From contig JAENRP010000040.1 in assembly GCA_024741835.1 (NCBI GenBank), positions 72,878-136,877 on the forward strand: DNA of 64,000 nucleotides, written 5' to 3'. Positions 48,901 through 60,510 of the stretch are shown piece after piece (within the stretch, counting starts at the first letter, position 1; each line of letters begins with the position of its first letter). The notes below the pieces were generated by a model. That model was not told the DNA's origin. It saw only the letters and a list, made by a program, of their open reading frames with translations, and ran no database searches. A program made the position numbers and the translations under genes. This DNA is from Diplocarpon mali. Its lineage: Eukaryota > Ascomycota > Leotiomycetes > Helotiales > Drepanopezizaceae.

Positions 48901-49454
48901 TGAAGATTAACAAAAATACATATGTAATATAGTGTACTATTGAACAAGACGACACTGTATAAAGCTGCAGACATTTAGAAAATAACACAGCCATATGAGA
49001 CGAAGTATCACTAGTACTTGAATATCACCGTAAGCTGTAAATATACAGACTTTTGATAATTAGAGGTTGGTGAGATCTTAGTGCCATTAGCCTATATTTA
49101 GAATCTGTTAGAGAAGTATATATAGCACTTGGGGGAAGTTTAGTTTGTCAAGTTCCGTATTGTATATACGCTTACAATTATGGCATATTGAAAGAGTGCT
49201 ACTAACATTTTTAAAGTAGACTGCAAGCAAAGGCATCTTTTACAAAGGCTCTAACACAACAAAAACAGACCTACCGCTAAGAATCAGAAGGCCCAGAATC
49301 AATCATTATTTACGTTTTCCCTCAATTAGAGACGGCCAAGTCACTAGTAAAACCATGCAACTCTAATGGTTTCCATAGAGATATATCAGTTTCATACATA
49401 TTAGAGAGGGCGTGGGCTGCGGGGGCTGAGCTGGGGATAATGTGTATTATTAGC

Positions 49455-49815
49455 TCAAGCTATAATTGCGTACAGCTGAAAGGCTAGAGAATTGCGTAGT
49501 GCATGACTACTACCAGCCGAAAAGCTAAACCCAACAGGCCTATCCATAGTTTCTTTGCACTCAGCACCGCACGAGTAAGTGTCAATGGTAATCGTATAGT
49601 TATGACCCAGCGCGCGCAAAATACGGCGGGCAAAACTCGTTGGTTCTAACGTATGCAGGATAGTGCTGTGGGACATAACACCGACTTACCCAGCCCTCAC
49701 ATCTCAAGTTTGACTTAATCCTAGGGGTGTTGGACTCGGTGGCTGGTATCATGGGGTGCGGACCCTCTACTGCTTTGTACTCCCCCTTTTGTTTTGCCAG
49801 TTTAGTGGATCAATG
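49455..49815 (-). pseudogene. Relic of a possibly secreted-protein gene
   Basis: On the minus strand, a frame of about 60 codons (49810 to about 49630) contains NLRCEGWVSRCYVPQHYPAY and then EFCPPYF before a TAA. A second, overlapping frame (49676-49455) contains TYSCGAECKETMDRPVGFSF. The first resembles the middle of fungal lysine-specific metallopeptidase-like secreted proteins, where a LCPxFF-type block is typical, but the zinc-binding HExxH is not seen and the match is weak. There is no start codon. I read it as a decayed gene or isolated exons; GC here is higher than in the surroundings. Confidence 0.25.
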
Positions 49816-50526
49816 CTAGGGCAGAAATCTACTGAAAAGTGGAAATTCTTGGCACTTACAAAAGCAAGCGAAGCAAACCGAGGGTTTTAAAACTCAAAAT
49901 CAATACCCTGAATTCCAAAGCAGGTCATTTCGTATATTTCTTTTTGATCTTGAATATGGCAGATCACGAATCAGACAAGAACTAGCTATTTAGCTTCTAG
50001 TCTTTACACTCACACTTGCTATCTCAAAGAATGTCTGATCATAAAGTACAGATTGTGTGTCTTTCAACCCACTGTATTCAGGACAAAAAATCATCATAGC
50101 AGTTATCTTTCGACTTGTATCAATTAGAGGATACTTTGAGTTCGGTTATCAAAGACTAGCAGTTTTGCAAGTTCCGATAAGAAATTGATTTTAAAATAAA
50201 TTATGCCTCTCAAACATATCTTGATATATTAGTTACTACAGAATTCCTCTCATACTGTAGTTAACTTGCAGGAAAAAAGTTTAGCACTAAGGAAATGAGG
50301 GGTAAAGGTATCTGCTATAATGATTTATTACAGGCCAAGAAAATATCACATTAGTCTGCTGAAAGGGTGGTATAGAATGCGTTTGGAGAGTTGCGCAAAC
50401 TCTCGTATGGTGCTTATTGGCCTATGATCAAGTACGGCATACAGATCCGCTGTACTATATACATATCAGTTTTTATACTTATTCGCAGGCTAATACACTA
50501 TACTAGAACGCTCGCTTTTTAGTAGG

Positions 50527-50740
50527 CTGCAAAAGAAGGCATATTTAATATATAGACTTGGACTAACCAGAAACTCGTATATCCCTAGTTTCGCCTGCGC
50601 CGAAGTACCGACGTTTTGAGATGTATTCTAGTATGGTTAGTTGAGCTCGCCCGAGTAGAGCTGTTGAGATCTTTTGGCAGCGTAGCTATACTCTCTGTTC
50701 CCTAGGAATCCAAGGTCTGCATTTATTGCCTACGGAAGAT
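50527..50740. repeat. Foldback repeat copy b, split by an insertion
   Basis: Left end GGCTGCAAAAGAAGGCAT at 50527 and right end GGTCTGCATTTATTGCCTA near 50735. Between them, CCCTAG occurs twice, near 50595 and 50700, with about 107 bases between that have no counterpart in the other copies, which suggests an insertion with a 6-base duplication. Confidence 0.45.
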
Positions 50741-51544
50741 AATTTCCAAGAATCCTTCGGGTCCTTCTGTGCTTATCCAAGGTTGGGTGTAATTTTATAT
50801 ACAAACGGTTTTCTCATACATAGGCACAGCTGTTACCTTTGGTGCCTTGTGACTTATAAGAGAGTAGAAGTAGAAGAGCCTGACTCAAGGAGATAGGAAC
50901 TTATTCAACATTTAGATACTGAGGTACAATCAAGTATGCTTTGAATTTTATCAAGTCAAGCATTATACTCGCTGTATATTTTCTATTGGCAAGTGACAAA
51001 GGATAGCAATCGTACCTCTGCAGCTTACTGCTTTGCCGCGGCAATTTATAACCATGTAGAAGTAGAACACGTGCAATTGCACTGTATATGATAGATCATA
51101 ACTGATTAAAAACCGATGCTTTTCTTCTCATGCTGCACAGTATGAGCCCTGTAGAGCAGAGTACTCACATGTGTATGTTTTCAAAGGGCAGTGGATCCTG
51201 AAACCTGTAATTTGCGTTTCTATAGTTGAAAATACTTTAGGATTCAGACTTCAAGTTTAAATGCTAAGAGCCGAATAGCCGAATCTATCTAGTATATGAT
51301 CTACCTAATTTAAAATACTATCAAAGATGTTAGTCAACCTCTTCTTATCCCATCTCATGCCTCAGAACGTTTACATGCCTCGCTTTCTTTTCTACATAGC
51401 CAGAATTCTTAATTTTGCCCTGGGCTCTGATGTATCATATCTCTTCAATTGACAATTAAACAGAAACATATCCGCCCTTTCTTTTTTTTTTGCAGGGATT
51501 TGTTGCGGAGGATGTAAAAGCCTGCTAGATACTGTGTTTTTCAC

Positions 51545-51645
51545 AAGGCTGCAAACGTGGGCATATCTATTACGACTTCGACTGACCAAGAACTCACGTA
51601 TCCCTGGCAGTCAAAGATCCACATTTGTAGTGTATTCAGAAAAGG
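51545..51645. repeat. Foldback repeat copy c
   Basis: GGCTGCAAACGTGGGCATAT at the left and ATCCACATTTGTAGTGTATT at the right, the same inverted ends as the other copies, then AGAAAAGGGG. Confidence 0.55.
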
Positions 51646-51789
51646 GGTTATAATTGCCAAGTTATTTGCTCCATATATGACCTAGCAAGAAGAATCTGCA
51701 CCCCGCAATCCTCGGGAAACAGTATACTTCGCATCGTAGGTATCTGATTCGGAGTTCTAGGCCATGCGTATACCTATATTCATATGATG

Positions 51790-52375
51790 CTTGGCAATGC
51801 TGCTTTTTTTCTTTCTAATGATTTGTATAAGCCCTTCTAGCCTTAATCATTGAATTATATCTTACTAGCAATTCCCTAATCAATTCTCTGATCCTTTCAA
51901 TTGTTGATTCCTACGCTTCTTATACCACTCTTTTTAATCTGTTATAAGACTAATAACCCTAGGGTGATTTGCTTTAATATAGTCCTTGATCTTACCTTAT
52001 ATAGTCTTATTTGGATTCAAATTAAGTGAATTGAAAAGCTAGAAGATAAAAGTACTTTTAATATTTTAAATAATAAAGTCATATACTTAGAATAGACCCC
52101 TTTGTTTTATCTTACTAGAACTCAAGTTTTAAGTCCTTGAAATAATAATTTGGGATTAAATCTTTTGCTAATCGTCTTCTAAACCTTCTTTTTCCTTTCT
52201 TTGAAATCACCCCATGTATCGGCCGTACCTCCTTAACATTATACTTTAAAATATTTACCTAATCTTCCTTTAACGTTATGCCATTGCGCAATTTCAACAA
52301 ACTTCCTCGAATCTAGTCTCCTATGTAATTTACTTTATATGTTTTTAACTTATACTCAAGTTTCGTCACTCTATA
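51790..52375 (-). mobile_element. Tc1/mariner transposase remnant
   Basis: Minus strand, many stops. Around 52.05-51.98 kb it encodes SLNLNPNKTI, matching the SPDLNPIE block of Tc1/mariner DDE transposases, followed by KIKDYIKANHPR. Around 51.92-51.85 kb the usual C-terminal pattern (I-RE-LPVRYNSMIKA) appears. The N-terminal DNA-binding part and first catalytic Asp are not visible. MITE A adjoins its right side. Confidence 0.65.
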
Positions 52376-52655
52376 TACTTCGTACAGGGTGTAATAATCT
52401 GAGGTTCCCTGTCTGTGCACACTAGATTCTTGGCCATATTGCTTTTATTGAATTCCCTAGTATTTTATATAGCCACCTTCTGCGTCAATTACTGCTTTAT
52501 ATCTATTTGGCATTTCCCTAATCAAATCTCTAATTATCTCAACGGTTATTGATTCCCAAGCTTCAATTACCCCCTGTCGAAACCCTTGCACAAAAGAGAG
52601 TTATAGTATAGCGCACAGATAGAAAACCTTAGATTATTTCCCTATGGACTAAGTA
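52376..52655 (-). mobile_element. 280-bp MITE derived from a Tc1/mariner element, copy A
   Basis: Bounded by imperfect terminal inverted repeats of about 45 bases, starting TACTTCGTACAGGGTG on the left and, read inward from the right, TACTTAGTCCATAGGG. Both ends then share AATAATCT(G/A)AGGTT and CTGTCTGTGC-like sequence. The interior is only the last part of a mariner transposase (minus strand, EIIRDLIREMPNRYK then AVIDAEGGYIKY), so it is an internal-deletion derivative without coding capacity. Confidence 0.75.
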
Positions 52656-53725
52656 CTTGAACACTACTATTCTTCAGTCCATTATCTATTCTTAGCAGCC
52701 TTTTAGACTCGTATAGTTTAATTCTTGTATATAAGAGGAGGTTTTAGTCTTACAATTCTATATATAACCCCCGTTCTTAAAAGCTTTTTAGATAACGTAG
52801 AGACTCAAATCCTAACGAAGCATCGAAGGAATATCAGCATAAGGAGCATGAAGATTCTCCTTCAAAGAAGTAACCCATTTAATAAGTCGTTTTTATCATA
52901 GTGTATTAAGATACGCTTTGCGGCCAATATCATATTTCTATAAGGTTAATTGGTAAGATAAAGCGAACAAGACCTAATTAAGGGTAAGGTATAATTAAAA
53001 CGCAATATCGCTTGAGGTCTAGCTAGCATACAAAAAGAGCGTTTGATATTATAACTATTAATCGCAAGTTGTTTCTTTTATAAGATCCTTAACAGAGGTA
53101 TACTAATGTGAGCTCTATACTAGATTATTATAATCTAGGCCTCAAAAACGGCGAATAAATATTTAAATTTTACTAGGTATACCCCTTATATCGTACCCTA
53201 GTTAGGCCGAATCTTCTATAGCGTACTAGAAATGTACACGGATGGGGAATCCTAAATAGCTTAGGCTTATACGAAGTAAGCGAGACAATTTAAATTGCAC
53301 ATTCTTTTATTTCAAAGATAATGAAGCTTATCAGAAAGCTTTCCGGCGATACGGAAACTAGATTCTGGACCAGGTATTACAATGAATTTAAAAAGTGGTT
53401 ATCTTTACCACCATCCAGTGAGAAGAAACCAAGGGAGCAGTCTGTGGTACAGCAGGTATATTTTGCTCGCAGCCACAAGAGAACCCCTAGATAGTTATAT
53501 AAACGCCAAGACAAGGTCGTTTTGTGATTGCCTGACAGGCTGACAGGAATTGACAAGGAATACTTTGTTACTCTTGCGAAAGACTCGAATCCAGCCGCTC
53601 CTAATGTCCTTTGATTTCCTTCTTTGGCAGTACGATCAACTTGCAAGAATAAGGATGAAGGCCATAAAGACAGGAGATATTCCAGAGAACTAGATTCCCG
53701 CAGGACTATACATCCTTACCAATCT

Positions 53726-53830
53726 TTCAGTGAGCTGCAAATGTAGGCATAGGCCATATAGACTCTGACGAAACCAGATTTCACCTATTCTTGGGAATCC
53801 AAGTTTCACATTCGCAGCCTATGGACAAAA
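53726..53830. repeat. Foldback repeat copy d
   Basis: Left GAGCTGCAAATGTAGGCATA, right TTCACATTCGCAGCCTATGG, the clearest inverted pair of the family, followed by ACAAAAAGGGAG as in copy a. Confidence 0.6.
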
Positions 53831-53919
53831 AGGGAGTATTGCTTTTCTTGGTCGGCTGCGTGCCCACTTTGAAACCCACCAAAATGCCTTTTACAGAATC
53901 AATAAGAACAGTCTGAGGC

Positions 53920-54199
53920 TACATAGTCCATGGGGAAATAATTTGAGGTTTTCTGTCTGTGCGCTATACTAGAACTCTCTTTTGTGCAGGGGTTTCGACA
54001 GGGGGTATTTGAAGCTTAGGAATCAATAACAGTTGAGATAATTAGAGATTTGATTAGGGAAATGCCAAATAGATGTAGAGCAGTGATTGACGCAAAAGTT
54101 GGCTATATAAAATACTAAGGAATTCAATAAAAGCAGCATTGCTAAGAATCTAGTATGCACAGACAGGGAACCTCAGATTATTACACCCTGTACGAAGTA
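53920..54199 (+). mobile_element. 280-bp MITE derived from a Tc1/mariner element, copy B
   Basis: Same element as copy A in opposite orientation and of the same length: TACATAGTCCATGGGG end at the left, ...CACCCTGTACGAAGTA end at the right, and the same transposase tail read on the plus strand. The two copies lie 1.26 kb apart, so this stretch could form a large stem-loop. Confidence 0.75.
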
Positions 54200-54529
54200 T
54201 AAGGCATACATGCCACTTTAATAAGCGAACCTCTTCTGACTTGTTTTTTTAGTAGTCAATATGAAAAGCAGGCATAATGCATGACACTTTTGGATTTATT
54301 ATCAGTTACAGAATCTGACTGCTGGTTTGCATTGCAGTATGAATCAATTCTTATTAGATCATAGGTGAATTGGTTACCTGATCTTTAATAGTGAACATCA
54401 GCATGTGGAATGAGCAAAAGCAGCGTACGTGGATCTGTATACAATATGCAAGTATGCCTTGTAGCCTTATGCCATTTCATCTGTTCCCCTTTTTCTTTTT
54501 TTTCTTCCTTTTAATAAACTATATTAGCT

Positions 54530-55060
54530 CTAAACATGTCGCATAAGCGAAAAACGCTTTGGTCGGATTTATGTATAATGAGAAACTAGTCTAGAAACTC
54601 CTCGCGATTGACTATTCAGCCTAGTTTATCTATAGTTCCTAATTTCTTAAATTAGATTCTAACCTATACCTTCGTCAAGAGCATTTCCCTCTAGGTCTAA
54701 GGCTATATTCTTAAAAGATGCCTTAACAAGTAGAATCTTATTCATACCCCTTCTTATCTACAAAGGTTAAATGTGTTCTTTTTTCCCTCCTCCTTATATA
54801 CTATAATCTGCCCTTCTTCTAATCGTAAGTATATTTGAACAATCCTAAAGTAGATACGTAGAGGTCGAAATTAGAGGGTATTTATAATAGAGGTAGAGAA
54901 AGACAATTTTCAATTGCAAGTTATCAAAGGTGCTACCTTTATTCAACTTGGAGTTTGATTATTTCGTAGTTGTAAAGAGTTTATCACAGCTCTGTTGGCT
55001 CTTGCAAAGAATCTTAAGAATCTGCAGGTTCGTAGGAGATACTACATGCAGGTATTGATC
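54530..55060 (-). repeat. Dispersed repeat of unknown class, copy 3
   Basis: Reverse-orientation relative of 45905-46510 and 61440-62165. The stretch GTTTGATTATTTCGTAGTTG and the later AAGAATCTGCAGGTTCGTAG match the reverse complement of 61.5 kb closely. No coding potential recognised. Confidence 0.55.
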
Positions 55061-55070
55061 TAATTCCCCT

Positions 55071-55376
55071 TTAACTACAAGAGGTTTTGAGAACTATGTT
55101 CGTGACTTTGTCATAGGCTATTGTGAGCTCCAAAGTATAGCTGGCGTTGATAGAAGTACTAGGATGTTTCAATTGTAACTTGTCCTTGTAGGGACAGGTG
55201 ATGTTTTCGCCAAGTAAAGCATGCGCTTGATTCATGTTAAGCGAATACCAGATGAAAGTACACAGTACATGCAACCTTGTCCACAGAAGAGCCACTGCAC
55301 ATTCACCCTTGCACGTACGTGATGGTGTTTGTTCGGCAACAAGAAACTCAGCAGAAAACAAAGGTTTGGAGAGCAA
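55071..55376 (-). other. Uncertain minus-strand open frame
   Basis: About 100 codons open without an ATG at its first position (TTG). The last 45 residues (ENITCPYKDKLQLKH ... LKTSCS) look protein-like and are flanked by cysteines. A GTACGT donor-like site near 55319 could start an intron, but I found no convincing splice model. May be a relic of a small secreted protein or chance. Confidence 0.2.
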
Positions 55377-55499
55377 TTGCTAAATTCTCAAGGTCATGAT
55401 GGAAGCCTGACTCTGGACAAAGCACATGGCATATGATTTCGAAAGCATAAAATTAATTGATTTCTCTGTGCTGTTAAACTCGAAGCAGGTACTAGTCGA

Positions 55500-57230
55500 A
55501 GCGTAAATATATTAATTCGCGATTTCGCCGAGGGCTACCCGACACCGCTTTGGGGGAGGTATTATTTCTTCACTGCTCCGGAGAGCCATTGCGGCTTGAT
55601 CTCCCCCGCTCAAGCAGAAAGACTCTGAGCAGGGCCATCTCGCCCCTTGGATACCGAGTGGCTATGCGGCTTGCTGGAAAGAGTCGCGAGATCAACTTCG
55701 CATCTGTGTTTTGAGGCTGGCTCCGGCTGCTGATCACGGTGAAGAGCGCGCTGAACACCAGCCGCGATTCAGTGCAAGTCTTAACAATCATTCATAGCAG
55801 GGGACTGCAGCAACAACCCAGGTACGACAGGCAGACGGCGGATTCAGACACCGGCTTATTGCACTGCACGGCAATTTCGAGGACGCTTTCTAGAAGCCGC
55901 TTGGCTGGGGGACCATCCGATGCTTGGTACATGATTGGAAATTGAAGAAGTGCTAGAGCATACGAGATATCTTACTTGTGCTATTCCCCGGGGCTGGAAG
56001 CGTGCGGATTCCTCTCTGAATCGCTGGGCATTATACTTTCTGGTCGGCCCTGGCGCTTGTTGAATCCACCATTGGCGAAACACCAAGGAGATAACACTGC
56101 TCCAACCCGACTCTTCCTCGCCGCGCAATTACGTCAATGATAATTGGGAAAGGCGACGAGGCCGAGATCGAGCCAGCCATGGAGATGCAACTTCAGATCT
56201 AAAATTATCCCCCATCTCAGGGTGTCGGGAATCCCCCGCATCAGGAATGAGGTTTCGCTTCGGCCCAGAGTTTTGAGGGGGGGGTGCGGAGTGAGTTGCC
56301 AGCGCAGGTGAAGCGTAGCGCAAATCCCGTGGAGAGAGATCGTGTCAGCTTCAGCATTGCCAATACCGTCGATGTATCCAGATACAGTGTACGAGCCCAG
56401 CAGCCAATGCAGCTCGCATCGCCGAAACCAACGGGGGGGGGGGGCTCCGCAGCCGCAGGCTTCTTCTTCCTCTTCGGCTTCGCGAAGTTTCGAGAGATAC
56501 TCGACGGGCCCTGCGCCGAAGCTCTTGATCTCGCTGCCCCCCCGCCGGCTCATTGGGCGTGAGGTCTGCGCCGGTGGGCAATAAGGTTCTGTCTCCCCAG
56601 GCGCGCCGGGATCCAGGGCAAGACGAGCAGGGCTGATCTGCGGTACTCCAATCTCACGGTCGCGGCGCGGCCAGCATCAGAGTATTAAACTCCTGCTGCT
56701 GCTGCATCGTGCCCTGGCGGCTTGTGACGCTCTCAGTCAGCTCGCGGCATCATTCGTTTTTTCTACCCTCGCGTGCAGCGTTCGTGGTGGTGGTACGTAC
56801 ATATAATCATATATGTACAAGTACGCGTATGTCTATATATAGGAGGGTGGCATCGTCATAACAGTCAAGTGTAAGTTCCCGCCTCCCTCCCAGCCCCCCC
56901 CCTTCACGCCCCCTCCACGCCCCCTCCACGCCCCCCTCCGCACGAAGATGAGCTACTGGATACGCGGGCGATTTGGGAGATGCGGAGAGGCGAGGCCTTT
57001 TCCTCCTGCTCGCAAATGCGACCTGCCGTACTCGTTTTCGGGTTCGATGTCTCTCGTCGGAGCGACGCGATTCGCCTGGTCGGCCAGAAANNNNNNNNNN
57101 NNNGGGGGGGCTAGGGCCTCGCTTGTGCCCATATACAAACAAACACCTCCCGTCCGAGGGGAACAGCGGCGCGGACACGACGAGCTCGACCCCTTGATTC
57201 CTCGCGACTAATGATGCTGTAGATCTTTTG
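55500..57230. other. GC-rich island upstream of the multicopper oxidase
   Basis: GC content rises sharply from about 55.5 kb. Conflicting open frames on both strands (for example 56553-56129 minus, 56284-56562 plus) have no recognisable domain, and a run of ten or more G is at about 56431. A TATATATA sequence near 56835 lies about 420 bases before the oxidase start. The 13-N gap is at 57091-57103. No gene is called. Confidence 0.35.
56893..56942. repeat. Short GC-rich tandem repeat (CACGCCCCCTC)n
   Basis: About three consecutive copies of an 11-12-base CACGCCCCCTC unit, with a C-run before it, some 310 bases upstream of the oxidase start. It may have contributed to the nearby assembly gap. 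Confidence 0.7.
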
Positions 57231-57255
57231 TTTGATCTCCTGCACACCATCTGTC

Positions 57256-59297
57256 ATGCTCGTCCGCAATACCGCCGTCGCCCTCTGCCTCGGCCTGGCC
57301 GCACTGCTCGACCTCGCGTCGGCCGTGTTGGTGGTCCACGACGACAACTTCGTCCCCGACGCCATCATCCGCATCACCGAAGAAGACCGCGTCCAGTCAT
57401 GCCTCCCGTCCAAGCCGATCGTGCTCATCAACGGGACCTCGCCCGGCCCGAAGCTCACCATCAGAGAGGGGGAGACGTACTGGATCAGGGTGTACAATGA
57501 TATGGCGCATCAGAATCTGACCATGGTATATATATCCCGTCGCCCGCGCCGCCTCCCCCTTGATCAACTTCTCCCCCCCCCCTTTTCCCCCAGCGACGGC
57601 GAGAACAACGTGCTGACCGCATGGCCAACAGCACTGGCACGGCCTCGCCATGGCCGCCTCGCCCCTGAGCGACGGCACGCCGTTGGCATCCCAGTGGCCC
57701 ATCCCTCCGCTGAAGTTCTTCGACTACGAGCTCAACGTCCCCCTCGGCATGGCGGGCACCTACTTCTACCATAGCCATGTCGGCATGCAAGCCATCTCTG
57801 CCACGGGCCCCCTCATCATCGAGGAGAAGTACGGCCGGGCCCCGTACCACTACGACGAGGAGCGCATCATCTTACTGCAGGACGTCTTCGCTCGCGACGA
57901 CGCCTCGCTCGAGGCCGGGCTCGTCGCCAGCCCGCTGGTGTGGAGCGGGGAATCGCAAATGATCCTGATCAACGGCAAGGGAGGAGGGAATTTCAACGGG
58001 ACGACATGCAATGCGACGCTGTCGGCGCTAGATGTGGAGCCGGGGAAGACATATCGGCTGCGCATCATCGGGGGGACGGCGCTCACGTTTGCCACCTTCG
58101 CCATCGAGGGCCACGATACCATGACGGTGATCGAGGTCGACGGGTATGTCTCCTTTTTCCTTCGCGTCCCCGGTGCATTCTTCGTCGCTCCTCATCCCCC
58201 TCTCCGGTCTTGCTCCATCTCGTCTCCCCCACGCCATCTCTGTGCCCATCTTCCGGGATATGCGTCGAGTTCGGCGTGGTGCTGACCCTCCCAGATCCTA
58301 CACCGAAGCTCTCGACACATCCCATATCCAGATCGGATCCGGCCAGCGCTACAGCGTCCTCCTCACCACCAAGCTCCAGCCGGAGAAGAGCGAGTATATG
58401 ATTCAGTTCGAGACGCGCGACCGGCCGCTCCTCACGCGCTCCTTCGCCGTGCTCAACTACGGCGTGCCCTCCCCGCCGAGCGTCTTCTACCCGCCGGCGA
58501 CGGCCCCCCTCACGCTCCCCGAGACGGTCACCGAGTTCCTCGACTACGAGCTCGCTCCCCATCCCCTCAACCGCCACATGGCGCGGATGCCCGACGCCTC
58601 CGAGGTGACGCGCACCGTCCTCATGAGCGTGCACCAGCGCGTCGACGGCCGCACGACCTGGGTGCAGAACGACTACCCCTGGGACGAGACGGTCCCCCGG
58701 GAGCCCTACCTGATCTCCATGTACCGCAACGACGGCGCCGAGTTCCCCTCGATGGAGCGCGCGCTGGCCAACGGCGGCATCGACCCGCAGACGCGCGTGT
58801 TCCCGGCCCAGCTGGGCGAGGTGCTCGAGATCATCATCCAGAACACCGGCGCCGACAAGGGCGGCCTCGACGGGCACCCCTTCCACCTCCACGGCGCCCA
58901 CTACTGGGACCTGGGCTCGGGCAACGGCACCTACTCGCAGCCCGACAACGAGGCCCGGTGGGCGAGGGCGCCCGGCAGTCCCATCAAGCGCGACACCAGC
59001 ATGCTCTACCGCTACGCCCGCACCACCACGCCCAACGCCCCGGCCGGCTGGCGCGCCTGGCGCATCAAGGTCACCCAGCCCGGCGTGTGGATGCTGCACT
59101 GCCATATCCTGCCGCACATGGTCATGGGCATGCAGACCGTCTGGGTCATGGGCACCCCGCAGGAGGTCATGGGCCGCGTGCCCCGGCCCGAGGTCGAGGG
59201 CTACATGACCTACGGCGGCGACGTCGTGGGCGACGAGAACCACTGGCCCAGCGTCGTCGAGGGCGTGGCCGGCACGCAGTGGACCGAGGATCAGTAA
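57256..59297 (+). CDS. Secreted multicopper oxidase, L-ascorbate-oxidase type
   Basis: Three exons, 57256-57525, 57632-58143 and 58295-59297, with introns of 106 and 151 bases; 594 residues. Splicing restores NLTM-HWHG and VIEVDG-SYTE. Residues 1-23 are a signal peptide (LVRNTAVALCLGLAALL). Copper ligands are complete: HWHG at 91-94, HSH at 137-139, HPFHLHG from His455 and HCHILPHMVMGM from His529, with Cys530 and axial Met540 for the type-1 copper. A Met axial ligand goes with low redox potential, as in ascorbate oxidases, rather than high-potential laccases. It would couple four one-electron oxidations to reduction of oxygen to water outside the cell; substrate is not fixed by sequence. Third codon positions are overwhelmingly G/C. 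An in-frame Met eight codons upstream (57232) is an alternative start, but 57256 gives the better signal peptide. Confidence 0.93.
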
Positions 59298-60300
59298 AGC
59301 CGCCCTACGCAGAGGAGAAGCACGCCGGGGGGGCGTGTCAACAACAGGTCGCTGCGCGGGGTTGTTTTCTATTTCGTTTCGGAACCGAGAGATCCAGCTC
59401 AGCCTCTTTCGGCTGCTGCTGCCGCGGATCGAGAGACTCTGCAGGGAGACGCAGCATCCAGCTTTTGTATATAATCTTCGGGGCGCGCAGGAGGCTCCGC
59501 AAGAGAGACACGGAGTCGAGTGTTGCCATGGGATCTGTACTCTTCTCTCCGGGTGGCTGGGTCTATATATTCGATATGCTTATACAAATAAGATTTCAGC
59601 CAATGTCTAACGCTAGTCTTGATACCTTCTACCACAGCGTTGCAGGCGTGAGAGGCCTGCAAGTGATGAAGGGCGTACAGCATGATGTGATGTGACAGTG
59701 AGGGGGTGGTGAACATGGAGGTATCCATTTGAAAGAAGGGGGTCGTCAATATCTCTGACTCACTTAGCTCTTGCTACTGGATCAGATCAGAAAAGCGCGG
59801 AGAGGAAAGTGTTCAGGTGAGAAAAAGGAATCAATGAGTTGGTATCATCAGCGCATTCTTTCCGGTGTCTGAATTTCCCATGTTCGAGAGGGTTGAGACG
59901 AAATATGTCAGATCTCGGCTAACAGTAAAGCTGCTTCCTCTGCGTTTGGACTTGTGTGGTAGCTGTATACGTATTGGGAATTCGTATTTGCTCATCACTA
60001 CCATCTACCCATGATGTTTCCTCGCGTTATCCAGGCAGTATATTCTAAGCGAGATCAAGAAGCCAAGCATAATACAAGTGGCGCTACGGAAGAACCAGCC
60101 TCCCTCACCAACGCCCAATACCCAGCCCGCCTCTGCTCCAGCTCGGGGCTCGCTAAGAACGAGAGGCCGAACGAGGATTATTCCTCTTCGAACAACACCC
60201 TCTCGCGGGGCTATACGAAGTCGGGCGTTGGGTGGGGTATGTTCGGGTAACTCGGCTTATAGAGGGCCAGCTACCCCAGCGGCTAAATCTTATTGACCCG
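59298..60300. other. 3' flank of the oxidase and transition to AT-rich DNA
   Basis: No supported gene. GC falls by about 59.7 kb. Short open frames at 60011-60296 occur in two overlapping frames and are unsupported. Confidence 0.4.
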
Positions 60301-60302
60301 GA

Positions 60303-60510
60303 TATACTTCGTATTTGGCCGAAGGAATGTCGGTTTTACGTCTGTGCACGACGAGATGCTTCGTGGTATGATTCTTGGAAACAACTTTGTTTTTATGTAC
60401 AGCCCCCTTCTGCTACAATCACTGCAAAATATCTGTCACCTATTCCTCGAATGATTTCCGAGATTATAGCTAGAATAACAGGTTTCCCAGCTTCTTAAAT
60501 TAATACTCAA
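60303..60510 (-). mobile_element. Tc1/mariner fragment (transposase C-terminus)
   Basis: Minus strand, 60500-60385, encodes EIIRGIGDRYFAVIVAEGGCT, the same C-terminal pattern as in the MITEs. To its left, TACTTCGTATTTGGCC (60306 onward) followed by GTCTGTGCAC resembles the MITE terminal repeat. The right end is not found. Confidence 0.55.

Noticed and set aside
58083..59243. 386-codon minus-strand open frame opposite the multicopper oxidase
   Set aside because: Repetitive A/V/G/R/H composition typical of the antisense of G/C-ending codons; the plus strand has complete copper motifs.
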